8,393 bases of DNA from Clostridiales bacterium (GTDB taxonomy: Bacteria; Bacillota_A; Clostridia; Christensenellales; Aristaeellaceae): contig JAAYZL010000509.1 of NCBI GenBank assembly GCA_012514855.1, positions 1 through 8,393 of the forward strand. The letters run 5' to 3'. Positions within the stretch are counted from its first letter, which is position 1, and each line of letters begins with the position of its first letter. Of the stretch, positions 1-5,866 are shown one piece after another. The position numbers and the translations under genes are program-made. The notes beneath the pieces were generated by a model. The model was not told where the DNA came from and did not search any database. It saw only the letters and a program-made list of their open reading frames with translations.

Positions 1-1392
1 GTGCGCTGGGTCAGCGAGGACGGCATGGCCTACGACATGGAAACGTCCGGCCGCCAAACGCGCGGCACGTCGATCGCGCTGCACCTGAACGACGAGGACC
101 GCGAATTCCTGAATTTCTGGACGCTTAAGCAAGCGCTCGAGAAGCACTGCCAGTTCATGCCGGTGCCGATCTTCGCGTCCGAGGTCAAGGAGCAAAAGGA
201 CGGCGAGGAAGCGAAGGAGCCCGAGCAGATCAACGACACGAATCCGCTGTGGCTCAAGCGCCCGACGGACGTGGCCGAGGACGAGTACCGCGAGTTCTAC
301 AAAAAGGTGTTCCACGACTTCGAGGAGCCGCTCTTTTGGATTCACCTGAACGCGGAATACCCGTTCAACCTGAAGGGCATATTGTACTTCCCGAAGCTCA
401 AGAACGAGTTCACCGCGAGCGAGGGGACGATCAAGCTCTACAACAACCAGGTGTTCGTCGCCGACAACATCAAGGAGGTCATCCCGGAGTTTTTGATGCT
501 GCTCAAGGGCGCGATCGACTGCCCGGACCTGCCGCTGAACGTCTCGCGCTCGTTCCTGCAAAACGATGGGTACGTCAGGAAGATGGCCGCCTACATCACG
601 CGCAAGGTCGCCGACCGGCTGCTGACCGAGTTCAACACCAGGCGCGAGGATTACCAGCGCTACTGGGACGACATCCACCCGTTCGTCAAGTACGGCTGCA
701 TCCGCGACGAGAAGTTCTACGAGCGCGTGAAGCCGGCCTTGATCTACAAGACGTCCGCGGGCGAGTACGTGACGCGCGAGGAGTACAAAAACCGCGCGGG
801 CGAGGGCGACTTGACGGTGCTGTACGCGAGCGACGAGAAGCGGCAGGCGCAGATGATCCGGCTCTACACGGAGCAGGGCAAGGACGTCGTGCTGCTCGAG
901 ACGCTGATCGACAACAACTTCATCAGCTTCCTCGAGTACGCCGAGCGCGAGCAGAAGCTGAAGTTCCTGCGCGTCGACGCGGCGGCCGACGCGCTGACCG
1001 AGGGAAAGGGCGCAGACGAAAGCGCCGAGAAGAAGCTCACGGAGCTGTTCAGGAAGGCCGTCGGCGACGAGCAACTGGAAGTCAAGCTCAAGTCGTTCAA
1101 GGCGGACGACCCGATCGCGATGGTGACGGTCGACGAGCAGTCGCGCCGCTTTGCCGAGATGTCCCGGCAATGGGGCCGCGACCTGTCCCTCCCCGAGAAG
1201 CGGACGCTCGTGCTCAACGAAAGGCACCCGGTCGCGAAGTGGCTCGAATCCGAGGAAGGCGACCGGGCGGAGCGCGTCGCGGCGCAGGTGTTCGACCTCG
1301 CGGAGATGGCGCGCCAGCCGCTCGTCGCGGACCGGATGGTCGAGTTCCTCCGGCGCAGCAACGCGCTTCTTTCGATGCTGATCGACCGCTGA
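1..1392 (+). CDS. htpG: Molecular chaperone HtpG (Hsp90), 3' part, cut by window edge
   Basis: This is the middle and C-terminal part of bacterial Hsp90, the cytosolic ATP-dependent chaperone that remodels client proteins as a homodimer. The reading frame is open from base 1, so the first GTG is an internal valine and not a start. The N-terminal GHKL ATPase domain lies outside the window. Family hallmarks visible are INDTNPLWLK near residue 78, EPLFWIHLN and YPFNLKGILYFPK (about 109-131), IKLYNNQVFVADNI (about 144-157), and the catalytic-loop region DLPLNVSRSFLQ near 176-187, which carries the arginine that contacts ATP. The protein ends in LLSMLIDR without a eukaryotic MEEVD tail, as expected for HtpG. 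The stop is TGA at 1390-1392. The next gene has its own promoter, so this looks like the end of a transcription unit. Identity is very secure; only the N-terminus is unknown. Confidence 0.96.
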   Translation: MRWVSEDGMAYDMETSGRQTRGTSIALHLNDEDREFLNFWTLKQALEKHCQFMPVPIFASEVKEQKDGEEAKEPEQINDTNPLWLKRPTDVAEDEYREFYKKVFHDFEEPLFWIHLNAEYPFNLKGILYFPKLKNEFTASEGTIKLYNNQVFVADNIKEVIPEFLMLLKGAIDCPDLPLNVSRSFLQNDGYVRKMAAYITRKVADRLLTEFNTRREDYQRYWDDIHPFVKYGCIRDEKFYERVKPALIYKTSAGEYVTREEYKNRAGEGDLTVLYASDEKRQAQMIRLYTEQGKDVVLLETLIDNNFISFLEYAEREQKLKFLRVDAAADALTEGKGADESAEKKLTELFRKAVGDEQLEVKLKSFKADDPIAMVTVDEQSRRFAEMSRQWGRDLSLPEKRTLVLNERHPVAKWLESEEGDRAERVAAQVFDLAEMARQPLVADRMVEFLRRSNALLSMLIDR

Positions 1393-1397
1393 CAGCT

Positions 1398-1433
1398 TCC
1401 CCGGCGCCCCGCCCGGCTGCGCGGCGTCGGGGA
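1398..1433 (+). terminator. GC-rich stem-loop after htpG, possible weak terminator
   Basis: Bases 1399-1408 (CCCCGGCGCC) pair with 1423-1432 (GGCGTCGGGG) with one G-T wobble, and 1398-1433 adds a T-A pair. The loop is 14 nt. The hairpin begins a few bases after the htpG stop. It is followed only by ATTT, so the U-tract is poor and termination may be partial. Its tail abuts the -35 element of the next promoter. Confidence 0.45.
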
Positions 1434-1434
1434 T

Positions 1435-1463
1435 TTGCATATCAAGGAGACATATGGTATAAT
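1435..1463 (+). promoter_or_regulatory. Sigma-A-type promoter of the mazG-like/guaA-like/GNAT operon
   Basis: There is a perfect -10 hexamer TATAAT at 1458-1463, preceded by TG at 1455-1456, which makes an extended -10 (TGN-TATAAT). At 17-bp spacing a weak -35, TTGCAT, lies at 1435-1440. Transcription would start near 1470, about 30 nt before the GTG start at 1502. A second -10-like GATAAT lies at 1475-1480. The short local drop in GC content supports a real promoter. Confidence 0.7.
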
Positions 1464-1501
1464 CTCTGTCATACGATAATATCATGGGGGCGGAGTTTCC
1501 T

Positions 1502-1861
1502 GTGGACGACACCAACACGCCGATCGCCGCGCTGAAGGCGGAAATCCTCGCGCTGTGCAGGCGCAAGGGCTGGGGCGACGAACTTGGCGTTCAGAACCCG
1601 CAGCAGGTCGCGATGGCGATGACCGTCGAGATGAGCGAGCTCCTGGAGCACTTTCAGTGGCTGAACCCTGGGGACGTGGAAAAACTGCTCGCGGGCGGCG
1701 ACCCGGATCGCGTCCGGATGATCGCCGAGGAGTTTGCGGACGTGATGATGTACGGCCTGCAGCTCGCGGATGCGCTGAACATTGATGTGACCGAGCAGAT
1801 ACTGCGCAAGATCGACATCGTCGACCGGCGCGGGCAAAGTCCCGACGAGCCGAAGCGCTAG
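1502..1861 (+). CDS. MazG-like / RS21-C6-type nucleotide pyrophosphohydrolase
   Basis: A 119-residue all-alpha MazG-superfamily protein. These enzymes hydrolyse (d)NTPs to the monophosphate and pyrophosphate, and many cleanse non-canonical nucleotides such as modified dCTP. The first metal-binding helix has the E-x-x-E pattern in MTVEMSELLEHFQW, and the second has the EEFADV pattern in IAEEFADVMMYGLQLADALNID. Length and the HFQW segment fit the single-domain RS21-C6/DCTPP1-like group rather than long MazG. The C-terminal motif normally near K-N-x-x-K-Y-P is altered here (KIDIVDRRGQSP), so substrate choice is uncertain. The GTG at 1502 is chosen because GGAG at 1492-1495 sits 6 nt upstream. 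The in-frame ATG at 1484 has no Shine-Dalgarno sequence and would lie only about 14 nt from the predicted transcript start. It is the first gene of an operon with the GMP synthetase homologue 13 nt downstream. Fold assignment is confident; the exact substrate is not known. Confidence 0.82.
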   Translation: MDDTNTPIAALKAEILALCRRKGWGDELGVQNPQQVAMAMTVEMSELLEHFQWLNPGDVEKLLAGGDPDRVRMIAEEFADVMMYGLQLADALNIDVTEQILRKIDIVDRRGQSPDEPKR

Positions 1862-1874
1862 CGAGGAGGCGGCC

Positions 1875-3341
1875 ATGACAGGGGACACCGTTTTGATCTT
1901 GGACCTCGGCGGGGATCAGGCGCAGCTGACGGCGCGAAAGCTCCGCGGCGAGCGGTTCTTCTGCGAGATACTGCCGTCGGAGACGAGCGCCGACGAGATC
2001 GCGCGCCGCGCGCCGAAGGGACTCGTGCTCGCCGGCGGCGCGGACGGCCCGGCGGCCCGGCAGGCGGACCCGTGCGCTATGATGCTCGGCGTCCCGGTGC
2101 TCGCGATGGGCTGCGGCGCGAGGCAGATGGCCGTGAGCCTCGGCGGACAACTGTTGGGGACGCAGATCGAGCGGCGCACCGCGCAGATCGCGTTTTCGGA
2201 CTCGCCGCTGTTCGACGGGCTGGGGGAATCCGAGCGCTACTTCGACCGCGTGGATTCGGTCGAGCTGCCCGAGGGGTTCTCGCCGGTCGCGTACGCCGCG
2301 GGCGGGGTCGTTCCGGCGTTCGCGTCGGAGGAGAAAAAGCTCTACGCGCTGCAGTTCTACGCCGAGTCGAACGACCCGGACGGGCTGCAGATCCTCGCGA
2401 ACTTCGCGGGAAATATCTGCGGCTGCGAGCCCTGGTGGTCGATGGAGGCGTTCGCGGAGCAGGCGGTTCGGGACATCCAAAACACCGTCGGCGAGGAGAG
2501 CGCGCTGATCGCGATCTCCGGCGGCGTCGATTCGTCGGTGTGCGCGGCGCTTTTGTACAGGGCGATCGGCGACAGGCTCAAGTGCCTGTACATCAACACG
2601 GGGCTGATGCGAAAGGGCGAGACGGCGCTCGTCACCGCGACGTTCCGCGATGCCCTGAACATGGAATTGGTCTCGGTCGACGCCGGCGAGCGGATTCTGA
2701 AGCGGCTCGAGGGCGCGACCGACCCCATCCTGAAGCGGAGGGTCGTCGAGGAAGAGGTCATGCGCGTGTTCCAGGACGAGGCGCGCTCGATCGGCAGGAT
2801 CGACTGGCTGTGTCAGGGCACGATCTACCCCGACGTGCTGACCGGCGCCGCGTGCCGCGCGTGCGGGTTTGAGAAGCTGATCGAGCCGATACGACTCTTG
2901 TTCAAGGACGAGGTCCGCCAGCTCGGCGAGGTGCTCGGCGTGCCGAAGGACCTGATCGCGCGCCAGCCGTTTCCGGGGCCGGGGCTCGCGGTGCGCATCG
3001 TCGGCGAGGTCACGCGTGCGAAGCTCGAAATGCTCTCGGAGGCGGACGCGATCTTCCGCGAGGAGATCGTCGACGCGGGGCTCGACCGCCGCATATGGCA
3101 GTATTTCGCGATTTTGACCGACATACGCACGCTCGCCATGCGCTGCGGGAAGGCGTGCGAGGAATACGCGGTGGCTCTGCGCGCGGTCAGCTCGCAGGAC
3201 GCGCTGACGTTCAACCCCTACCGGCTGCCCTACGACGTCCTCGAGCGAGTGACCTCCAGGATCACGCAGGAGGTCATGGGCGTCAACCGCGTGCTCTACG
3301 ACGTGACCGGCAGGCCGACGTCGTCGATCGAGTGGGAGTGA
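1875..3341 (+). CDS. guaA: GMP synthetase homologue with degenerate glutaminase domain and deleted lid
   Basis: GuaA normally converts XMP, ATP and glutamine to GMP: a class I glutaminase domain supplies ammonia to an ATP pyrophosphatase domain. This 488-residue protein keeps the layout. A GATase-like domain spans about 1-180, ICGC and the W-S-M-E linker follow at 181-191, the PP-loop SGGVDSS is at 215-221, and QGTIYPDV is at about 314-321. KDEVRQLG, PFPGPGL and a C-terminal dimerisation domain ending SIEWE complete it. The nucleophile elbow, normally G-I-C-Y-G, reads AMGCG at 77-81, so glycine occupies the cysteine position. The H-P-E motif reads Y162-A-E. The lid between YPDV and the LIEP motif is 13 residues (322-334) instead of about 30 and lacks KSHHNVGG. 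There is no histidine in the whole protein. The start ATG has GGAGG 5 nt upstream. Ammonia-dependent GMP synthesis or a new substrate are both possible; homology is certain, activity is not. Confidence 0.9.
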   Translation: MTGDTVLILDLGGDQAQLTARKLRGERFFCEILPSETSADEIARRAPKGLVLAGGADGPAARQADPCAMMLGVPVLAMGCGARQMAVSLGGQLLGTQIERRTAQIAFSDSPLFDGLGESERYFDRVDSVELPEGFSPVAYAAGGVVPAFASEEKKLYALQFYAESNDPDGLQILANFAGNICGCEPWWSMEAFAEQAVRDIQNTVGEESALIAISGGVDSSVCAALLYRAIGDRLKCLYINTGLMRKGETALVTATFRDALNMELVSVDAGERILKRLEGATDPILKRRVVEEEVMRVFQDEARSIGRIDWLCQGTIYPDVLTGAACRACGFEKLIEPIRLLFKDEVRQLGEVLGVPKDLIARQPFPGPGLAVRIVGEVTRAKLEMLSEADAIFREEIVDAGLDRRIWQYFAILTDIRTLAMRCGKACEEYAVALRAVSSQDALTFNPYRLPYDVLERVTSRITQEVMGVNRVLYDVTGRPTSSIEWE

Positions 3342-3413
3342 TCAGAAAACCGAAGGTTTTCGTGTCGGCGGGCGGGGGTACGGTACCGCACGCCGACGAT
3401 CGGGTGGGAGTAA
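3317..3413 (+). repeat. Repeated 3' end of guaA-like gene (3317-3341 and 3389-3413)
   Basis: The last 25 bases of the guaA-like gene, including its stop (3317-3341), match 20 of 25 bases at 3389-3413. The second copy is 72 bases downstream, exactly 24 codons, in the same frame with no stop between the two. The translated ends are TSSIEWE-stop and TPTIGWE-stop. The second stop, TAA at 3411-3413, directly abuts an ATG at 3414. This may be a remnant of a duplicated GuaA C-terminus; chance similarity cannot be excluded at this length. Confidence 0.4.
3345..3397 (+). other. Two small stem-loops between guaA-like gene and GNAT gene
   Basis: Bases 3345-3351 (GAAAACC) pair perfectly with 3355-3361 (GGTTTTC) around a GAA triloop. 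Bases 3364-3370 (GTCGGCG) pair with 3391-3397 (CGCCGAC) around a longer loop holding a GGTACC palindrome. Neither has a U-tract after it, so they are unlikely to be full terminators. They may stabilise or process the mRNA between two operon genes. Confidence 0.4.
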
Positions 3414-3449
3414 ATGCCGTATTCTGGAAGCATTCCGGAGGTACGAAAG

Positions 3450-4256
3450 ATGATTCTTCGAAACCCCAGAGAGCCGATGTTCAACGAGCCGGTCGAAAAC
3501 GGCTTTGTCGCCATCGACGAAAAGACCGGGGAGCAGCTCGGCTGCTGCGCCGTGCACCCGGAGCCGAACCCGGTGCTGTTTCCGGCGCGGCCGAACAACT
3601 TCCGGCTCGAGTTCGCGGGCGAGTTTTCGGCGTTCGGAAAGACGCTCGGCGCGGCTCTGGCGCTCGCGCGCGCGATGGCGGCGCAGTCGCGGGAGCCGTC
3701 GCGCATCTACGCCGAGTGCGCGCCGTCGGACGGTCTGTTCCTGTCCGCGCTGTCGGAATACGGCTTTCAGGACAACGACGGGCTCGTGCGCATGCGGCTC
3801 GACCCAAGTGCGATCCGCGAGACGCGCGTGCCCGCCGGCTGCGTGCTCGTCGAGGACGAATTGCAGGACCCGATGGAGGCGAAGTTCTTCCTCGAGCGTT
3901 ACAACCAGCTCTTTCAGACCGCGCGCGATCCCGAGTGGCTGGCCCGCTACGCCGGTCGCGACGGTTTTTTGCGGATACTGTGCGTGTCGCCGACCGGTCT
4001 CGCCGGGGAGATTGCGGCCTGGCGGGAGGGGGACGTCGGGCGGATCGGCTACCTGCAGACCCCGAAGCGCTGGCGCAACATGGGCGTCGCGAAGCATCTG
4101 CTCGCGCTCGCGTGCGACCAGCTCCTGGACGAGGGCGCGAAGACCGTCGAGGCCGACGCGCGCGCGAAGATACCGCTGCTTCTGCGCACGCTCGAGTCCG
4201 CCGGGTTCCGGCAGGCGAGTTTGCTGATGCGGTATCCGGGGGTGGATATCAACTGA
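3450..4256 (+). CDS. GNAT-family acyltransferase-like protein, probable two-domain
   Basis: A 268-residue protein. The C-terminal half has GNAT features: a beta-strand segment VGRIGYLQTPKRWRNMGVAKHLL near 195-217 resembles motif A, where R-x-x-G-x-A binds the acetyl-CoA pyrophosphate, followed by a helix and a final EADARAKIPLLLRTLESAGF region typical of the family's last helix and strand. The N-terminal half (about 1-120) has a similar length and the segment LSALSEYGFQDNDGLVRMRL, which suggests a second, degenerate GNAT-like unit; that is inference. Substrate unknown. The start at ATG 3450 is chosen because GGAGG at 3437-3441 lies 8 nt upstream. The in-frame ATG at 3414 has only a badly spaced GGGAG 3 nt away. 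It is the last gene of the operon before the terminator at 4310-4340, so it may serve the same process as the two nucleotide-related genes before it. Confidence 0.72.
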   Translation: MILRNPREPMFNEPVENGFVAIDEKTGEQLGCCAVHPEPNPVLFPARPNNFRLEFAGEFSAFGKTLGAALALARAMAAQSREPSRIYAECAPSDGLFLSALSEYGFQDNDGLVRMRLDPSAIRETRVPAGCVLVEDELQDPMEAKFFLERYNQLFQTARDPEWLARYAGRDGFLRILCVSPTGLAGEIAAWREGDVGRIGYLQTPKRWRNMGVAKHLLALACDQLLDEGAKTVEADARAKIPLLLRTLESAGFRQASLLMRYPGVDIN

Positions 4257-4309
4257 ACGCGGCCTGTTGAAAGGTCCCGACCGATTCCTGGGCATCAACG
4301 GAATTCCAC

Positions 4310-4340
4310 AAACGGCGCTCCATCGCGGGGCGCCGTTTTT
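4310..4340 (+). terminator. Strong intrinsic terminator ending the operon
   Basis: Bases 4310-4321 pair with 4327-4338 to give a 12-bp stem with one T-G wobble and a 5-nt loop (ATCGC). The right arm runs straight into a T-run at 4336-4340. It lies 54 nt past the GNAT stop. The minus-strand reading has a poorer T-tract, so plus-strand termination is favoured. Confidence 0.9.
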
Positions 4341-4486
4341 CATGTGCGCACCGCTACCCCACCGCCAAAGCACGGCGGCGTTTCCATCCTGCGCTCCCCC
4401 CCCAACGGCCCGTCCCCGTCGAATCCCCCGGCGCCGCCCGCCATAGATTGGTCTACGGGGATTTTGCATCGCTGGGAGGGGTTCGC
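4341..4486. other. C-rich intergenic stretch before dapA, no gene seen
   Basis: This gap is strongly C-rich on the plus strand, with a run of eight C at 4396-4403. I find no convincing promoter pair, no lysine (L-box) riboswitch pattern and no T-box signature ahead of dapA. TAGATT at 4444-4449 could be a -10 element but has no matching -35. Confidence 0.4.
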
Positions 4487-5368
4487 ATGAGAAGCGCACT
4501 GTTCTATGGGAGCGGCGTCGCGCTCGTCACGCCGTTTTCCGAGGGAAGGGTCGATCTTCGCTCCTTCGAAAAGCTGATCGACTGGCAGATCGACAGCATG
4601 ACCGACGCGATCATTGTGCTGGGAACCACCGGGGAACCTTCGACCATCTCGCCCTCGGAGCGCGCGGAGATGATCGAGTGCGCGGCCTCGGCGGTCGCGG
4701 GGCGCGTCCCGCTGATCGTCGGCGCGGGCTCGAACAGCACCGCCACCGCCATACTCTACGCCGAGCAGGCGCAGGCGCTCGGCGCGGACGGCCTGCTCGT
4801 CGTCACGCCCTACTACAACAAGGCCAGCCGCCGCGGGCTGATCGAGCACTTCCACGCGATCGCCGATCAGGTGGAGATTCCCATCGTCGTCTACAACGTG
4901 CCCTCGCGCACCGGCGTCAACCTCGAGCCCCCGGTCGCGGCGGAGCTCTTGAAGCACCCGATGCTGCGCGGCGTCAAGGAGGCGTCCGGGGATATCCGGC
5001 AGATGACGGAACTGTGCGCCACGTGCCCCGGCGCGGCGCTCTACTCCGGCAACGACGATCAAGTCTACGCGCTGATGGCGCTCGGCGCGCGCGGCGTGAT
5101 CTCGGTCGCCGCGAACATCTTGCCGGGGCCGATGCACGAGATGGCCGCGAGTTACCTCCGCGGAGACATCGAGATGAGCCGCGATTTGCAGTTCCAGACG
5201 CTCGAGATCATCCGCGCGCTGTTTTCCGAGGTGAGCCCGATTCCGGTCAAGACCGCGCTCTGGATGATGGGGAAAATCCAAAACGAGTTCCGGCTGCCGC
5301 TCGCGCCGCTCGACGAGGCAAGAACCGAGCGCCTGCGGGCCGCGATGGAGAGGTGGAACCTGCAGTAG
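4487..5368 (+). CDS. dapA: 4-hydroxy-tetrahydrodipicolinate synthase
   Basis: DapA condenses pyruvate with aspartate semialdehyde, the first committed step of the diaminopimelate/lysine branch, and so feeds peptidoglycan and lysine synthesis in the cytoplasm. The 293-residue length matches the family. Visible features are GTTGE at 46-50, VVTPYYNK, YNVPSRTG with the catalytic tyrosine near 136 and the carboxylate-binding arginine near 141, and GVKEASGD with the Schiff-base lysine at 164. A GNDDQ segment follows, and the C-terminal helical region includes SPIPVKTAL. ATG 4487 is chosen because GGGAGGGG at 4474-4481 gives ideal spacing and the protein then begins with the usual G-x-x-V-A-L-V-T-P-F strand; an upstream in-frame TTG at 4448 has no such support. 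The gene is flanked by terminators on both sides and looks monocistronic. No lysine riboswitch is seen. Confidence 0.96.
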   Translation: MRSALFYGSGVALVTPFSEGRVDLRSFEKLIDWQIDSMTDAIIVLGTTGEPSTISPSERAEMIECAASAVAGRVPLIVGAGSNSTATAILYAEQAQALGADGLLVVTPYYNKASRRGLIEHFHAIADQVEIPIVVYNVPSRTGVNLEPPVAAELLKHPMLRGVKEASGDIRQMTELCATCPGAALYSGNDDQVYALMALGARGVISVAANILPGPMHEMAASYLRGDIEMSRDLQFQTLEIIRALFSEVSPIPVKTALWMMGKIQNEFRLPLAPLDEARTERLRAAMERWNLQ

Positions 5369-5498
5369 GCAAGCGGCGGTTTGATCCCGCGCAAGCCGGC
5401 GGCCGCATTTCCGCCATCCCGCGCCTGCAAAATCCTCGGCGCATTCGCCCTTTGATCATCGCTTGCCTTGAGGAGCATCGGGTCGAGTTGGTGTGGAA

Positions 5499-5547
5499 CG
5501 AGCGGCCGCCGCCGCGCGGAGGAGCGCGGCGGCGGCCGCTCGGTTTT
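5499..5547 (+). terminator. Perfect 19-bp inverted repeat, terminator between convergent genes
   Basis: Bases 5499-5517 are an exact reverse complement of 5524-5542, with a 6-nt loop GGAGGA. TTTT follows at 5544-5547 on the plus strand. It sits between dapA (plus) and the regulator gene (minus), which converge here, so it may stop transcription from both sides. The T-tract is better for the plus strand. The 130 bases between the dapA stop and this hairpin hold nothing I can identify. Confidence 0.85.
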
Positions 5548-5553
5548 GGATTG

Positions 5554-5757
5554 CTATTCTCCGTCAGGACCGGGCGTCCTTCTGCACATCGAGAAGTCGA
5601 TCGCGCCGTATAGCCGCTCGAACCGCTCCACGCACTTGCGGACCAGGTAGACGACCTGGCTGTTCGCCGAGCGCCCCTCGTAGTTCGCGACAACATGCAG
5701 CTTGTCGAGGAGCTCCGGGTCGATCCGAATGGTGATGCTCCGGGTTCCCTTTGCCAT
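5554..5757 (-). CDS. Arc-type ribbon-helix-helix DNA-binding protein
   Basis: A 67-residue protein with a ribbon-helix-helix fold pattern: an N-terminal basic strand KGTRSITIRID that would insert into the DNA major groove, helix A in PELLDKLHVVANYEG, the turn R-S-A-N-S, and helix B in QVVYLVRKCVERFERLYG. Such proteins bind palindromic operators as dimers and often regulate their own gene. The start ATG at 5757 is chosen because GGAAG lies 8 nt upstream on the minus strand; in-frame GTG and TTG codons further out have no better site. The short C-terminal tail after GAIDF is not part of the fold. It diverges from the SLOG-like gene, and the shared intergenic region holds several palindromes, so control of both genes is likely but inferred. 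Antitoxin function is possible for this family, but no toxin gene is adjacent on the same strand. Confidence 0.85.
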   Translation of the reverse strand: MAKGTRSITIRIDPELLDKLHVVANYEGRSANSQVVYLVRKCVERFERLYGAIDFSMCRRTPGPDGE

Positions 5758-5783
5758 GTTCTTCACTTCCAATGCGCTTTGGT

Positions 5784-5822
5784 ATTATTTTGATATCAAA
5801 ATGATTTATAAATGGATGCATC
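5784..5822. promoter_or_regulatory. Cluster of palindromes, candidate operator of the RHH regulator
   Basis: A perfect 16-bp palindrome ATTTTGATATCAAAAT is at 5787-5802. It is followed by perfect palindromes ATTTATAAAT at 5804-5813 and GATGCATC at 5815-5822. The cluster lies in an AT-rich island in otherwise GC-rich DNA, between divergent start codons at 5757 and 5867. Ribbon-helix-helix dimers bind such symmetric sites, so this is a likely operator. Which palindrome is used is unknown. Confidence 0.6.
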
Positions 5823-5832
5823 AATCTAAAAT
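5805..5832 (+). promoter_or_regulatory. Possible promoter of the SLOG-like gene
   Basis: TAAAAT at 5827-5832 matches the -10 consensus at five of six bases. TTTATA at 5805-5810 is a moderate -35 with a 16-bp spacer. The start would be near 5839, leaving a leader of about 28 nt with a strong ribosome site. The element overlaps two of the palindromes, which fits repression by the divergent regulator. Confidence 0.35.
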
Positions 5833-5866
5833 GAAGCCACAATAAATCCATCGAGGAGGGGTCATT

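Noticed and set aside
1484..1501. ATG start at 1484 for the MazG-like gene
   Set aside because: No Shine-Dalgarno sequence precedes it and it would lie only about 14 nt from the predicted transcript start, while GTG 1502 has GGAG at ideal spacing.
2100..2120. Frameshift or sequencing error explaining the missing glutaminase Cys
   Set aside because: Spacing between the conserved flanking residues is unchanged codon for codon, and the distant His motif is also lost, so a local indel error does not explain it.
3345..3361. Intrinsic terminator after the guaA-like gene
   Set aside because: The 7-bp stem is perfect, but the only T residues are inside the stem and CGTG follows, so no U-tract exists.
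3414..3449. ATG start at 3414 for the GNAT gene
   Set aside because: The GGGAG upstream is only 3 nt away, whereas ATG 3450 has GGAGG at 8 nt. The 12 extra residues show no family similarity.
4341..4486. Lysine riboswitch or T-box upstream of dapA
   Set aside because: The region is C-rich and lacks the conserved elements of either, and no terminator-antiterminator pair precedes the start codon.
3342..4499. Long minus-strand open frame of 385 codons opposite the GNAT gene
   Set aside because: It is low-complexity, Arg/Pro-rich, antisense to a gene with a strong ribosome site and recognisable motifs. GC-rich DNA commonly gives such shadow frames.
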